64,000 nucleotides of DNA from Pseudoalteromonas sp. XMcav2-N (GCF_024124545.1 NZ_JAMXSF010000008.1:62001-126000); one strand, 5' to 3'; positions 1 through 8,913 are shown, counted from the stretch's first letter. Notes: a model not told the origin generated them from the sequence alone. Made by a program: numbers and translations.

Positions 1-284
1 GTTTGTTAATGAACGCAGAGCCTGACTAAATTGCTCCTATTCGGGCAGTCACGCTACACAGCAAACGCGCCATATTAACACAAAGAGTTAAACAATATTT
101 TCCCGTTACACAAAAACGACCCGCTCGCAAAGAAACCTTCCAGGAGTACAGGCTTGGACGCTAAGTTTAGACCTTTAACCCAAGCGGTTACTTATGTATA
201 CTAAGGCCATTAATTATTCGTAACATGGCTCATTTCGACAAAGCAGCCTATTTTATACTTAACCCAATTTCAGGAATTAGTATT
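1..284. other. Left edge, no complete gene
   Basis: I see no convincing coding region here. It is the upstream region of the HxlR regulator. Its only notable signal is the inverted element at 186-206, described separately. Confidence 0.5.
186..206. promoter_or_regulatory. Possible HxlR operator
   Basis: The stretch GGTTACTTATGTATACTAAG contains GTTAC and GTATAC half-sites of the kind seen in front of HxlR-family genes. It lies about 80 bp before the GTG start of the HxlR gene, so autoregulation is plausible. The match is by eye only. Confidence 0.25.
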
Positions 285-671
285 GTGAGCGATACCAAAG
301 CGCAGACTCGTCGGGTGTTTGAACAAAACGCACGTTGCCCCATCCGTAATGTGGTGGCACAGATAGGTGACAAATGGTCAATTTTAATTCTGTTTGCGCT
401 GGTCGATGGCCCCGATCGCTTCAACGCCCTGAAATCACGGATCAAGGGCATATCACAGCGGATGCTGACACAGACCTTGCGCGATATGGAACGCGATGGC
501 TATGTTAAGCGCACGGTTTATGCTGAGGTTCCCGTTAAGGTCGAGTATGAGCTCACTGAGCTGGGTCGGGGGCTTGCCAAATCTGCCTGGCAACTGGTCT
601 CCTGGGCCGACGATCACTTCGAGGAAATAAGCGCCGCCCGTACTCGGTATGACGAGGCCAATAAGCAGTAA
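285..671 (+). CDS. HxlR-family transcriptional regulator
   Basis: Small winged-helix DNA-binding protein, 128 residues from the chosen start. The family hallmark near the N-terminus is visible: C-P-I-R-N-V, then an I-G-D-K-W-S-I-L-I-L helix, followed by R-F-N-A-L and I-S-Q-R-M-L-T-Q-T-L-R in the recognition helix and a wing around D-G-Y-V-K-R. An in-frame ATG at 225 would add 20 residues with no family similarity. The GTG at 285 has an AGGA 9 bp upstream and gives the usual family length, so I prefer it. HxlR proteins often sense quinones, aldehydes or other electrophiles. The gene runs tail-to-tail, without a gap, into a GST/tautomerase operon, which fits such a role, but the effector is not known. 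Confidence 0.9.
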   Translation: MSDTKAQTRRVFEQNARCPIRNVVAQIGDKWSILILFALVDGPDRFNALKSRIKGISQRMLTQTLRDMERDGYVKRTVYAEVPVKVEYELTELGRGLAKSAWQLVSWADDHFEEISAARTRYDEANKQ

Positions 672-878
672 TTATTTTGCTTGTCGCTGCCTGAGCGCCG
701 AGACCTGTTCAAAGCCAATCCCCCAGTTGTCAGTCGGGACTTCGTCAATGACCACAAACGTCGTCTGTGGATTTTTACCTAATACATCTACCATCAGCTG
801 GGTGGCACCTTTGATCAGTGACTGCTTCTGCGCGTTGGTCACGCCCTCATCGGTGACTTGAATATGAATATAAGGCAT
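672..878 (-). CDS. 4-oxalocrotonate tautomerase-family enzyme
   Basis: A 68-residue protein with the tautomerase-superfamily start M-P-Y-I-H-I. After removal of Met, Pro2 would be the N-terminal proline acting as general base. The following segment with V-T-N-A-Q-K-Q-S-L-I-K-G-A-T and the V-V-I-D-E-V-P core match 4-OT-like proteins in order and length. It is the last gene of a three-gene minus-strand operon. An AGGAGT ribosome-binding site lies inside the end of the preceding gene, leaving only 2 bp between stop and start. The substrate is unknown. With a GST and an NTF2-like protein as partners, handling of reactive carbonyl or quinone compounds is a reasonable inference. Confidence 0.85.
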   Translation of the reverse strand: MPYIHIQVTDEGVTNAQKQSLIKGATQLMVDVLGKNPQTTFVVIDEVPTDNWGIGFEQVSALRQRQAK

Positions 879-880
879 CG

Positions 881-1264
881 TTACTCCTGATATGTGTGTG
901 GTAAACTCGCGTACATTTTGTTAACTATCCGCCACTGCCCCTTTTCTTTCAGCAGGCCCAGAAAGTCGATATAGTGATGTTCAAACAGCGGGCATAACAC
1001 CTTGACCATAGCCTGTTGCCCAAGCCAGTCTATCGCCAGTATCTGATAGGAAAATTCATCGCCTTTTTCTGCCGGTGACGTGCGGTCGCTGACCAGTGTT
1101 AGCCATTCATCCCGGGTGCGCCTCAAACCCGGCGCTTTGAGCCAGCAGTCGGGATGAAACAGATTTCGCAACGTCTCACTATCGCCCTCATGTAGCCCCG
1201 TAAAGTAACATTGCACCATGGCCCGGATCTCGCTCAGATCCCTTTTCATCTCAACGTGATCCAT
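881..1264 (-). CDS. NTF2-like (SnoaL / lumazine-binding-like) protein
   Basis: 127 residues with the fold signature of NTF2-like proteins: an N-terminal helix with I-R-A-M-V-Q-C-Y-F-T-G-L-H-E-G-D, then L-F-H-P-D-C-W, then beta strands ending in W-R-I-V-N-K-M-Y. This is the pattern of the putative lumazine-binding / SnoaL-like group, whose members range from small hydrolases and isomerases to ligand-binding proteins. Its ATG overlaps the stop codon of the upstream GST gene (TAATG), which indicates translational coupling. The biochemical role is not known. Confidence 0.75.
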   Translation of the reverse strand: MDHVEMKRDLSEIRAMVQCYFTGLHEGDSETLRNLFHPDCWLKAPGLRRTRDEWLTLVSDRTSPAEKGDEFSYQILAIDWLGQQAMVKVLCPLFEHHYIDFLGLLKEKGQWRIVNKMYASLPHTYQE

Positions 1265-1872
1265 TATGCCCCCTGCGCCTGTTCAGCCTGTAAGGCCGCG
1301 ACAAAACTAGGCATGCAAGTAACCGCTTCAATCATGCTTGCAGTGCGAGGGGGTATTATAATGTCGACAGCAAAGGCAGCTCCCCAACGCGAGTAAACAG
1401 CCAGCAAAATATCAGCGACACAAGCATGCTGGCCACCCAGAAATGGCTGAGATTGCAACTGAGATTCAACCTGCTCCCATAACTGATTGATCACCTTTGC
1501 GGCCGCCTCAAACAGCTGCTGACGCACAGCACCGCACTCAGCAGCCTGAGCCACAAAAAACAATTTGGAGTAGGCTGGGTGCATGGTGGCATTGGCAAAC
1601 AGCAAGTGCTCCACAGCACGGCGACGAGCGGGCCCTTGCTCTGTGGGAAACAAACGGCTGGGGTGCTTGCTGGTAAGGTGCTGCATAATCGCAGCCCCTT
1701 CAACCAGCTTGTCGTCGCCATCTATCAATACCGGTACCTGTAGCCCGGGGTTCACGGCGGCAAAGTCACTGAGGCTGTCGGCACGGATAAGCGTCACATC
1801 CTGCCTAAGCTCACGCAATACGGAGTGTACGGCCAGTGAGCAGGCTTCTTGCTTATAGTATAGGGTGTACAT
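1264..1872 (-). CDS. Glutathione S-transferase family protein
   Basis: About 202 residues from the chosen start. The N-terminal thioredoxin-like domain begins M-Y-T-L-Y-Y and contains the cis-proline region L-Q-V-P-V-L-I-D-G followed by L-V-E-G-A-A-I-M-Q-H-L, the E-(S/G)-x-A-I glutathione-binding turn. A helical C-terminal domain follows from about residue 85. The start is placed at 1872 because AAGGA lies 8 bp upstream; ATG 1878 is only 2-3 bp from that site, and a longer reading from 1938 lacks a site. First gene of an operon with an NTF2-like protein and a tautomerase. A LysR regulator is transcribed divergently. Likely role: conjugation or isomerisation of electrophiles in the cytoplasm. 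Confidence 0.88.
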   Translation of the reverse strand: MYTLYYKQEACSLAVHSVLRELRQDVTLIRADSLSDFAAVNPGLQVPVLIDGDDKLVEGAAIMQHLTSKHPSRLFPTEQGPARRRAVEHLLFANATMHPAYSKLFFVAQAAECGAVRQQLFEAAAKVINQLWEQVESQLQSQPFLGGQHACVADILLAVYSRWGAAFAVDIIIPPRTASMIEAVTCMPSFVAALQAEQAQGA

Positions 1873-2015
1873 AGTCATAGTCCTTCTTGTTGAGTAATTC
1901 AGATGAAATAAGCGTTCTTCACCTGCAGATATGTTCAACCCTGTTAGTCTATGACTTGTGCTTTGTTTGATATATAACTACAAAAGAAACCAAGTGTTCA
2001 CACACAAGAAACAGT

Positions 2016-2033
2016 ATATCCTTGATTTGATAT
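2016..2033. promoter_or_regulatory. Possible LysR-type operator
   Basis: ATATC-N8-GATAT is an interrupted palindrome in the divergent region between the GST operon and the LysR gene. LysR-type regulators commonly bind such T-N11-A boxes between themselves and a divergent target. Position and symmetry are the only evidence. Confidence 0.3.
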
Positions 2034-2060
2034 GCTCCACTGCCCCTAAGGATAATTTAA

Positions 2061-2963
2061 ATGAACAAGCTACGTGCCATTGAACTCTTTGTGAAATTGG
2101 CGGAGGTTGGCAGCTTTACCCGGGTTGCTGAGCAGTTCAACACATCAAAGTCGATGATCAGCAAAGAGATTAGCCGCCTTGAGGATCAACTTGGTGCGCG
2201 CTTGCTCCATCGCACTACCCGCCATCTCCAGCTGACCCAAGTCGGTGAAGGTTATTTACAACGTGCCAGAGACATCCTAAGTAAACTGGAAGAAGCGGAC
2301 TCCTTTGTTCTGTCAACGCAACGGGCGCCCAAAGGCAAGCTAGAAATTAATTTACCTATGGTGCTGGGGATCACAGATTTGGGGAAAGTATTTGCAGACT
2401 TTATGCGAACCTACCCGGATGTAGAACTCGACATTCATCTTGGTGATGAGGATATAGACCTGGTTGAGCAAGGATTTGATCTTGGACTGCGCGCCACCAG
2501 CCGACCCATCGACAGTAATTACATTGGACGTGAAATAACCCAATTTGACTATCATATTTGCGCCAGCCCCGAATACCTGGCAACGAACCCAGCCATTGAG
2601 TACCCGCGGGATTTAACTCAGCATAACTGCTTTGAATACCGCTACTTTAAAGGAAAAAATATCTGGCCTTTGGATGAGGGGGTGAAGATTTCGGGCACAC
2701 TCAAAGCGAACAACGTCCTTTTTATGCTGGAGTCCATTAAAGCTGGATTGGGTATTGGTATCTTACCTGAATTTGCCTGCCGGCAAGCAATTGCGAGCAA
2801 AGAGGTAATCAGTATTCTGCCAGACAGTAAGAAGCCACAACTCACCCTGTTGGCACTCTATCCTGCCCGCCATCACGTTCCGGCCAGCGTGTTGCAATGC
2901 ATTCAGTTTTTACAGCGCTGGTTTACGCATCATTATCCGCATACTGACCAAATACTCCGATGA
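2061..2963 (+). CDS. LysR-family transcriptional regulator
   Basis: 300 residues with the standard architecture. The N-terminal winged helix-turn-helix (about residues 1-60) reads F-V-K-L-A-E-V-G-S-F-T-R-V-A and S-K-S-M-I-S-K-E-I-S-R-L-E-D-Q-L-G-A-R-L-L. The periplasmic-binding-protein-like effector domain spans roughly 90-295, with the G-L-G-I-G-I-L-P segment typical of LysR sensors near residue 235. It is transcribed away from the GST / NTF2-like / tautomerase operon, the classical arrangement for a LysR activator and its target. The inducer cannot be read from the sequence. Confidence 0.93.
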   Translation: MNKLRAIELFVKLAEVGSFTRVAEQFNTSKSMISKEISRLEDQLGARLLHRTTRHLQLTQVGEGYLQRARDILSKLEEADSFVLSTQRAPKGKLEINLPMVLGITDLGKVFADFMRTYPDVELDIHLGDEDIDLVEQGFDLGLRATSRPIDSNYIGREITQFDYHICASPEYLATNPAIEYPRDLTQHNCFEYRYFKGKNIWPLDEGVKISGTLKANNVLFMLESIKAGLGIGILPEFACRQAIASKEVISILPDSKKPQLTLLALYPARHHVPASVLQCIQFLQRWFTHHYPHTDQILR

Positions 2964-2976
2964 CGTATGAACCGGA

Positions 2977-3684
2977 TCAAAGCGCTATCTCAATCACCCG
3001 CAATTGCTGAGACTCGTCTCCCTGTGCCAGTACCTTTCCTTGTGGGTCTACAATCAGACTGTTGCCGATAAAGCGCACGCCCGTTTCGCAGACGTGATCC
3101 ATACCAAGGCGATTGGCTGCTATCACATACACCCCGTAGTCCTTTGCAGCCTGAGTGATCACCTCAAGACTGTCCTCACCACAAAAATTCGATGGGTTAA
3201 GAATGATTTGAACCCCTTGTTCTTTCAGACTGCTCAGGCCATCTTCGAACCAAATGTCGTAGCACAATAAAACGGCAATTTTAACGCCTTTCACTTCATA
3301 GACCCTGAACGCCTTCCCTGCGTCAAAGCGCATTTTATCCGTTGGCGCAAGATGTACCTTACGATGCACACCGAGCACCCCCTCAGGGTCGACAAGCAAA
3401 GTACTGTTAAAAAGCGCATCGGCATCTCGTTCAGCCAGGCCCGCGGCAATACAAGCCGAATTTTCCCGGGCCAGGGCTTGCAATAGCTGCGAAGATTCAC
3501 CCTGGTGCATATCCTCTGCCAGTTCACTTACCTGTTTACGGTCAAAGAATAAACTGCCGGTAGTGCACAACTCTGGCAACAACAGAAGATCAAACTCATC
3601 ACTTGCGAGTGCTTGTTTAATGATAGCGCGATTTTGCGCAGGTTCCGCAAACGCCACATCAAACTGAAAAAAACCGACTTTCAT
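2977..3684 (-). CDS. Carbon-nitrogen hydrolase (nitrilase superfamily)
   Basis: 235 residues, one nitrilase-fold domain. All three catalytic residues are visible: Glu38 in L-L-P-E-L, Lys109 in H-R-K-V-H-L and Cys141 in L-L-C-Y-D-I-W-F. Enzymes of this fold hydrolyse amides, nitriles or carbamoyl groups in the cytoplasm. No signal peptide is present. The short length is closer to omega-amidase / carbamoylase-like members than to true nitrilases. It is convergent with the upstream LysR gene and 15 bp before the next minus-strand gene, an AlkB-like dioxygenase, so the two may be cotranscribed. The exact substrate is unknown. Confidence 0.9.
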   Translation of the reverse strand: MKVGFFQFDVAFAEPAQNRAIIKQALASDEFDLLLLPELCTTGSLFFDRKQVSELAEDMHQGESSQLLQALARENSACIAAGLAERDADALFNSTLLVDPEGVLGVHRKVHLAPTDKMRFDAGKAFRVYEVKGVKIAVLLCYDIWFEDGLSSLKEQGVQIILNPSNFCGEDSLEVITQAAKDYGVYVIAANRLGMDHVCETGVRFIGNSLIVDPQGKVLAQGDESQQLRVIEIAL

Positions 3685-3699
3685 TGTTATTCCTTATGG

Positions 3700-4287
3700 C
3701 TAGTTTTGGGCAAACTGACGAAAAGTCAGGTTAAAGCGCGGACCGGTTCCTTGGGGGCCACGCGCTATCGCATGCTGATACTTGCTCTGAAAACCTGGGC
3801 CCATCAAAAACAAAGAGCCGTTTTCCAGTTCAATTTCATAGTGTTCCTGATGATCTGTTTCATTGCGGATCAAAAAGGTTCGCTCAGCACCTATACTGAG
3901 CGATGCAATGACGTTGGTGGGTCCAAATGCTGACAAGTCGCAGTGAAAGTCCATAGACTGTTTACCATCGGGGTAATAGAGGCAAACACATACAGCAAAC
4001 TCCAGCCCGGTCAGCTCGGCAATGCGCTGATGAATTTGTTCGATTAAAGGAAACCAGGGATGTTGTCTGCCATGATGACGCTCAAATTTCCCTGACTCAG
4101 CCAGTGACGGCGCCAGCAGGTTTATTTTCCATGGTAAAATAGGCATGTCGGTGCCATTCGGTAAGGTAATGATTTCAGGCTGTGATACATCAAAGTGCTC
4201 TGTCAGCAACTGAAACAACGCCTGGCTTTGTGCGTCACTCAGAAAGTCGGGGTCATAGCTGGATTCGCAGTGTAATGGTAGCTTCAT
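3700..4287 (-). CDS. AlkB-like 2-oxoglutarate/Fe(II) dioxygenase
   Basis: 195 residues. The iron ligands H115-x-D117 (F-H-C-D) and H172 (Y-Q-H-A-I) and the 2-oxoglutarate-binding Arg184 and Arg190 (P-R-F-N-L-T-F-R) are all present in the order of the AlkB family. The N-P-W-K-I-N-L-like segment P-W-K-I-N-L-L and the Y-Y-P-D-G substrate loop match the ALKBH2/ALKBH3-like group rather than Escherichia coli AlkB. Such proteins reverse alkylation damage on bases by oxidative demethylation, or act on RNA or protein. No adaptive-response (Ada) gene is next to it. First gene of a likely pair with the downstream nitrilase-family gene. Confidence 0.88.
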   Translation of the reverse strand: MKLPLHCESSYDPDFLSDAQSQALFQLLTEHFDVSQPEIITLPNGTDMPILPWKINLLAPSLAESGKFERHHGRQHPWFPLIEQIHQRIAELTGLEFAVCVCLYYPDGKQSMDFHCDLSAFGPTNVIASLSIGAERTFLIRNETDHQEHYEIELENGSLFLMGPGFQSKYQHAIARGPQGTGPRFNLTFRQFAQN

Positions 4288-4438
4288 ACTTGATTCCTTT
4301 ACGCGCTTAAGTGTTGCACTTTCACTTATCTTCTGACAGGTGTCAATAACAAGACATTACGTGTATTGTGATTGGCCTTTTCGCCTCACGCTAGGTAAAA
4401 TGTCGGCCCTTGAAGTCGATGCCAGTTGCAGGTTATTT

Positions 4439-5092
4439 GTGTTAGTCAATTACGCTCCTCCCACCGATCCCTATCTTGATATTCTCTATCAGGACGAACA
4501 CATGCTGGTGTTAAACAAACCCAGTGGCTTGCTGAGCGTGCCGGGTAAAGATCCAAAGCACTGGGACAGTGTGATCAGCCGGGTTAATCTGGTGTTTCCC
4601 AACGCAAAGATAGTCCATCGTCTGGATATGGCAACATCCGGTGTGCTGTGTCTGGCCATGCATAAAGCAGCGCATCGATTTCTGAGTATTCAATTTCAGG
4701 ATCGTCTGACCGCCAAACGTTATATTGCCCGCGTGCATGGTCATCTGAAACAGGAACAGGGTTCTGTGGATCTACCACTGATCTGCGACTGGCCAAACCG
4801 TCCAAAGCAAATGGTCTGCCACGAGACCGGCAAACCTTCATTAACCCATTTTGAGGTGTTATCACACGAAGCCATGGCAACCCGCGTCAAGCTTACCCCG
4901 ATCACCGGACGCTCCCACCAGTTGCGGGTGCATATGCTGTCACTCGGCCACCCCATCTTAGGAGATCGCCTCTACTCGCAAGGTGAAGCGCTGGCAGCAG
5001 CATCGCGGCTTCAGTTGCACGCAGAAATGCTGCAGATCAGTCACCCTGAATCTGAACAGAGGATGACCTTTATTGCACCTGTGCCGTTTTAA
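4439..5092 (+). CDS. rluA: RluA family pseudouridine synthase
   Basis: Converts uridine to pseudouridine. It is closest in sequence to Escherichia coli RluA, which modifies 23S rRNA U746 and tRNA U32. The catalytic motif H-R-L-D-M-A-T-S-G is intact, as are N-K-P-S-G-L-L-S-V-P-G near the start, the block D-L-P-L-I-C-D-W-P-N-R-P-K-Q, I-T-G-R-S-H-Q-L-R-V-H-M-L and G-H-P-I-L-G-D. There is no S4 domain, as expected for RluA. The GTG at 4439 is preferred because the product then begins V-L-V-N-Y-A-P-P-x-x-P-Y-L, which lines up with the RluA N-terminus. ATGs at 4400 and 4340 give longer, unsupported extensions. The 3' end overlaps the convergent M20 gene by 23 bp. Confidence 0.92.
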   Translation: MLVNYAPPTDPYLDILYQDEHMLVLNKPSGLLSVPGKDPKHWDSVISRVNLVFPNAKIVHRLDMATSGVLCLAMHKAAHRFLSIQFQDRLTAKRYIARVHGHLKQEQGSVDLPLICDWPNRPKQMVCHETGKPSLTHFEVLSHEAMATRVKLTPITGRSHQLRVHMLSLGHPILGDRLYSQGEALAAASRLQLHAEMLQISHPESEQRMTFIAPVPF

Positions 5093-6392
5093 ACAGATCC
5101 AGCGCGCTGGCGGTCATGGCACGTACGCCGGTTTTTATGGTCAGCGGATAGTCCGGTGCAAACTTGCTCGAGTGCAATGACGGCAGTGCTTCACCTGAAA
5201 ACTGAGCCTGCTGGTATGCTTCGGGCTCAACCCCACCCAACCAGAAAATCGTTGCCGGGATATTTTCCGGAGTACGGCCATACAAGCCAAAATCTTCACC
5301 AGCCATCACAGGCTCTGCCTTGACAACGTGTTCATCACCAAGCTCAGTACGAATGCTCTTTTCAACCCGCACGGCGAGCTCAGGCGTGTTATAGGTTGAA
5401 GGAATGCTCTCTTCTTCATGAACATACACAATTGGGGCGAGTTCAGGCGGCAAGCCCGCACTTTGTGCAATCCCCCTGGTCATGCGCTCCAGTGCGGCAA
5501 TTTGCTGCTCACGGACAGCGGGGTCATATGAGCGCAGTGTCAGCTGAAGTTTAACTTCGTTAGAAATGATATTGTGTTTTGAACCCCCATGAATGGAGCC
5601 TACCGTGATCACCGAAGGTTTTAACGGCGAAATTTCGCGGCTGGTAATGGTTTGCGCCGCAAGAACAATGCGTGAGGCCAGCACCACTGGGTCAACTGTG
5701 GTGTGAGGGTATGCACCATGCCCTCCCTTGCCTCTCACAGTGATGTCAACTGAGTCCACATTCGCCAATGCATAGCCCGGTGCAATGGCAACCTGACCTG
5801 CAGGTAACGACGCACTGACATGTAGCCCCAGAACATGATCGGGCTTAGCAAAGCGGCTAAACAAGCCTTCCTTAAGCATGGCTTTCGCACCAGCCCCGAC
5901 TTCTTCTGCGGGTTGAGCGACCATCATCAGGGTACCCTGCCACTGATCACGATTATTCGCCAGCTGCTGAGCGGTACCAATAAAGCTGGTCATATGAATA
6001 TCATGGCCACACCCATGCATGACACCGACTTCGTTGCTGTTGGCATCTTTAACCCGCACTTTAGATGCATAGGGTTTACCGGTTTGCTCAACAATTGGTA
6101 AGCCATCGGTATCGGCGCGGATCATCACTGTTGGCCCCTCACCGTTGCGCAGCAATCCAACCACGCCATGTCCGCCGACCTGCTCGGTCACGTCAAATCC
6201 CAGTTTTTGAAGTTCATGCGCCAGTCGCTTTGCGGTCTGCTCTTCCTGGTAGGAAAGTTCGGGGTTTTGATGCAAATGCAAATAGAGTGCCTCTAACTCA
6301 GGCAAAGCCCGGGATACTTGGGTATCCAGTTGATAGGCCAGCGCGCAATGACTTGCCAGCGCCAGCGATAGTGCAGATAGTAGTGTTTTCAT
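5070..6392 (-). CDS. Secreted M20-family amidohydrolase / peptidase
   Basis: 440 residues starting with a signal peptide of about 19 residues ending A-L-A. The M20D / amidohydrolase signature is clear: D-L-H-Q-N-P-E-L-S-like (H-L-H-Q-N-P-E-L-S), R-A-D-T-D-G-L-P, M-H-G-C-G-H-D-x-H, Q-P-A-E-E and the C-terminal G-G-V-E segment. These enzymes are di-metal hydrolases of N-acyl amino acids, hippurate or similar amides. Here the enzyme is predicted to be periplasmic or exported. A paralogue of the same size lies at 34910-36205. The gene stands alone on the minus strand. Confidence 0.9.
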   Translation of the reverse strand: MKTLLSALSLALASHCALAYQLDTQVSRALPELEALYLHLHQNPELSYQEEQTAKRLAHELQKLGFDVTEQVGGHGVVGLLRNGEGPTVMIRADTDGLPIVEQTGKPYASKVRVKDANSNEVGVMHGCGHDIHMTSFIGTAQQLANNRDQWQGTLMMVAQPAEEVGAGAKAMLKEGLFSRFAKPDHVLGLHVSASLPAGQVAIAPGYALANVDSVDITVRGKGGHGAYPHTTVDPVVLASRIVLAAQTITSREISPLKPSVITVGSIHGGSKHNIISNEVKLQLTLRSYDPAVREQQIAALERMTRGIAQSAGLPPELAPIVYVHEEESIPSTYNTPELAVRVEKSIRTELGDEHVVKAEPVMAGEDFGLYGRTPENIPATIFWLGGVEPEAYQQAQFSGEALPSLHSSKFAPDYPLTIKTGVRAMTASALDLFKTAQVQ

Positions 6393-6565
6393 CGTTATTA
6401 TTCTTACCGTTTTTTTTGGATAACCAGCTTGCGAAGAAATTTTTCTAATTGCAACCTCTTTGCGGTATCAGGGCGATGATAAAAGGCGCAGCCGCACCGA
6501 TTATTCCTTTCTTTCTGCATAACCTTTGCTAAGCTTAAAGTCTGAACAACCATCAAATTGCAGCC

Positions 6566-7768
6566 GTGAAAACGATTACTATCAATGACTTAAAACCTGG
6601 TATGTTTGTGGTCAGTGTCACCCGACAGGCAGGACACGTACGCGTTAAAAGTCAGGGCTGGGTGCGCACCGAAGGCGCCATCGGCTCTTTACAAAAAGCG
6701 GGCGTGCTCGAAGTAGAAATCGATCCGGACAAAACCCTGCAGGCCAAAACCAAAGTTCAGTCTGAACCGCAAAATGAGCAACATCAGGATAATGTCACGG
6801 TGCATGACCCCTGGCACATAAGCACCAGTGTTGAAGCCGAGCTGGACCATGCAAGTGCCTTATACGAGGAAGCCAAAGGACTGCAGGAAAAAGCCTTCGC
6901 TGACGTCAAAGCGGGTAAAGCCATTTCGGTTGAGGAGTTTAAACAAACGGCTTCGGGGTTTATTGACTCCATTTTTCGCAATCAGGACGCACTGGCCTGC
7001 ATTGCCCGGATCCGTGAAAAAGACAGCTATTTACTCGAGCATTCACTGAATGTGTCTATTCTGATGAGCATTTTTGCTAAACACCTTGGCCTTGAACGTG
7101 ACATTATCGAGCAACTCGCCACCGGCGCCTTGTTGCATGACATTGGCAAAATCAAGGTGCCAAACGAAATCCTTAATAAACCCGGTAAGCTCACCGACAA
7201 CGAATATCAGCAAATGATGGCCCATGCCAAATACAGCTATGAAATTGTTGGCGAAAGCGGACTGGGCCAGATAGCCACAGAGATTGCGGGCTTTCACCAT
7301 GAACGTCTGGATGGTAGTGGTTACCCCTTTGGTAAAAAAGGTGATGACCTGTCTCAGTATGTTCGCATGGCAGCCATCGTTGATGTTTACGATGCCCTGA
7401 CAGCAGAACGCGTCTACAAGGTAGGGTTAACTCCAATCCGCGCCTTTCGTATTTTAAAAGAAGGCACACCGGCGCATTATGATGCCGATCTGTTGGCCCA
7501 TTTTATTAACTGTATTGGCGTGTACCCGGTTGGCACTCTGGTCAAACTCAAAAGTGAGCGCATCGGCATAGTGGCCTCAAGTAACCCCAATGAGCCTCTT
7601 AAGCCAGTGGTGAAAGTGTTTTATCACGCCAAAAACATGCTTTATACCGAAGTAAAAGACATTGACCTGGCAGATAAGCGTGTGACCGATGAGCTGGAAG
7701 CGGCGATCAAACCGGAAGAGTTCAGCATTGATCTGATCCGCTTTTTCCGCCACACCATGATGCCCTGA
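6566..7768 (+). CDS. HD-GYP c-di-GMP phosphodiesterase with DUF3391 domain
   Basis: 400 residues from a GTG start; no strong ribosome-binding site precedes it. Residues 1-130 match the DUF3391 domain that usually precedes HD-GYP (start I-x-I-N-D-L-K-P-G-M-F-V). The HD-GYP domain follows with E-H-S at 159, the metal-binding H191-D192-I-G-K-I-x-V-P, H-H-E at 244-246, R-L-D-G-S-G-Y-P and a D-V-Y-D-A-L-T motif. All ligand residues are present, so it should be an active cytoplasmic phosphodiesterase that lowers cyclic-di-GMP. The neighbouring exopolysaccharide locus and secretion genes are typical c-di-GMP outputs, but a direct link is inference. Confidence 0.93.
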   Translation: MKTITINDLKPGMFVVSVTRQAGHVRVKSQGWVRTEGAIGSLQKAGVLEVEIDPDKTLQAKTKVQSEPQNEQHQDNVTVHDPWHISTSVEAELDHASALYEEAKGLQEKAFADVKAGKAISVEEFKQTASGFIDSIFRNQDALACIARIREKDSYLLEHSLNVSILMSIFAKHLGLERDIIEQLATGALLHDIGKIKVPNEILNKPGKLTDNEYQQMMAHAKYSYEIVGESGLGQIATEIAGFHHERLDGSGYPFGKKGDDLSQYVRMAAIVDVYDALTAERVYKVGLTPIRAFRILKEGTPAHYDADLLAHFINCIGVYPVGTLVKLKSERIGIVASSNPNEPLKPVVKVFYHAKNMLYTEVKDIDLADKRVTDELEAAIKPEEFSIDLIRFFRHTMMP

Positions 7769-7797
7769 ATAATAGCAATGTGTAGTTGGTATAAGTA

Positions 7798-8913
7798 TTA
7801 CTGGTTATCAGGCCAGTCCTGCATCGCCTGCAGGGTAAACTCTATCCCATCAAAATCGAACATGGCTTGCTCTGGGGTGATTTCTACCAGCTGCAGGGCA
7901 CCCATGTTATCGCCTTCATACAATTCACGGTTATTCAGTTTGATCCAACGCTTTTGAGCATCGGTGGCGTAAATATGAGCCTGGTAACGCAACCTTGGCA
8001 GGCTGTTTTGTAGCTGCTCTGGCAGTAACTCAACGGGCGTTGCTCTGGCCGACCCACGGGTGCTGGACAAGACTTCAGAGACAATACGATCCGACTTAGG
8101 TGCGGTTTCTTCCACAGCCTGTTCAAACGCTTTCTTTAATTCATCAGGCACGCCAGCAAGGGCCTCGGCTTCCTGGCGTTGTGCTTCTTGTCGGGCAGCA
8201 TTGGCTCGAGATTGCTCCAGTGGCACACCCAGTACCCGATAGCCGCTTAGATCTTCCAGCGGCTGCTGATTCGGGAGCCCCTGACTTGTCGCATAAACAG
8301 GCTGGTTAGTGGGCCGGAAACCTTGCTGTGCCGCTGTATACTGATTGCCGACTGGTTGCTGAACAATCTGCCCATTGGCAGAGACCGGCACCAGTTGTTG
8401 CGAATAAACCGGTTGCCCCTGAGCATCAAAACCAACCTGGACTGACATCCACTGATAGTGGATCTGACGCTGCGCGTTATGCATGACAGGATTAATCGCC
8501 GGATTGACACCCTGACTTACTGGTTGACTGACAACCTGACCAGTCTGAGTAACAACCGGATTACCCATAGCAACCTGATTATGGGGCACCTGAACATTTG
8601 CCGGTACGCTCGCAACTTTTCCTGCGGTATTCACCGGGCTGTCTTGCTTTTCTGCCTGACTCGCCACTGTAACATCTGCCGCGTCACTGTGTTCAGCGTC
8701 TGTTTTCGCAACCACCGCGTCGGCCGGCACCTCCTGAAAGGCTTCACCAACAAAATAACCAGCGCCCAAAGCACACACGCTGATCAGTGCGCCACCCAGT
8801 GACAGACTTAAACGGCGATAAAAACGGACCTGCTGCTCATGACGTGATTGTTGATAATCCTGCTCGGAGTCGATTTGTTGAGATTGTTTTAATGCATTGA
8901 TTAGGTACGACAT
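7798..8913 (-). CDS. gspB: Type II secretion GspB-like protein
   Basis: 371 residues: a short cytoplasmic N-terminus beginning M-S-Y-L-I-N-A-L-K-Q-S, one transmembrane helix at about 36-58, a long Q/V/N-rich low-complexity periplasmic linker (about 90-210), and a C-terminal GspB domain (about 300-368) with A-H-I-Y-A and R-W-I-K-L-N-N-R-E-L-Y-E-G-D. In Aeromonas ExeB, and in GspB proteins generally, this protein works with ExeA to let the secretin assemble through the peptidoglycan. The downstream end of the exeA-like gene lies 9 bp upstream of this start, so they form one operon. No other gsp genes are in the window. Confidence 0.88.
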   Translation of the reverse strand: MSYLINALKQSQQIDSEQDYQQSRHEQQVRFYRRLSLSLGGALISVCALGAGYFVGEAFQEVPADAVVAKTDAEHSDAADVTVASQAEKQDSPVNTAGKVASVPANVQVPHNQVAMGNPVVTQTGQVVSQPVSQGVNPAINPVMHNAQRQIHYQWMSVQVGFDAQGQPVYSQQLVPVSANGQIVQQPVGNQYTAAQQGFRPTNQPVYATSQGLPNQQPLEDLSGYRVLGVPLEQSRANAARQEAQRQEAEALAGVPDELKKAFEQAVEETAPKSDRIVSEVLSSTRGSARATPVELLPEQLQNSLPRLRYQAHIYATDAQKRWIKLNNRELYEGDNMGALQLVEITPEQAMFDFDGIEFTLQAMQDWPDNQ

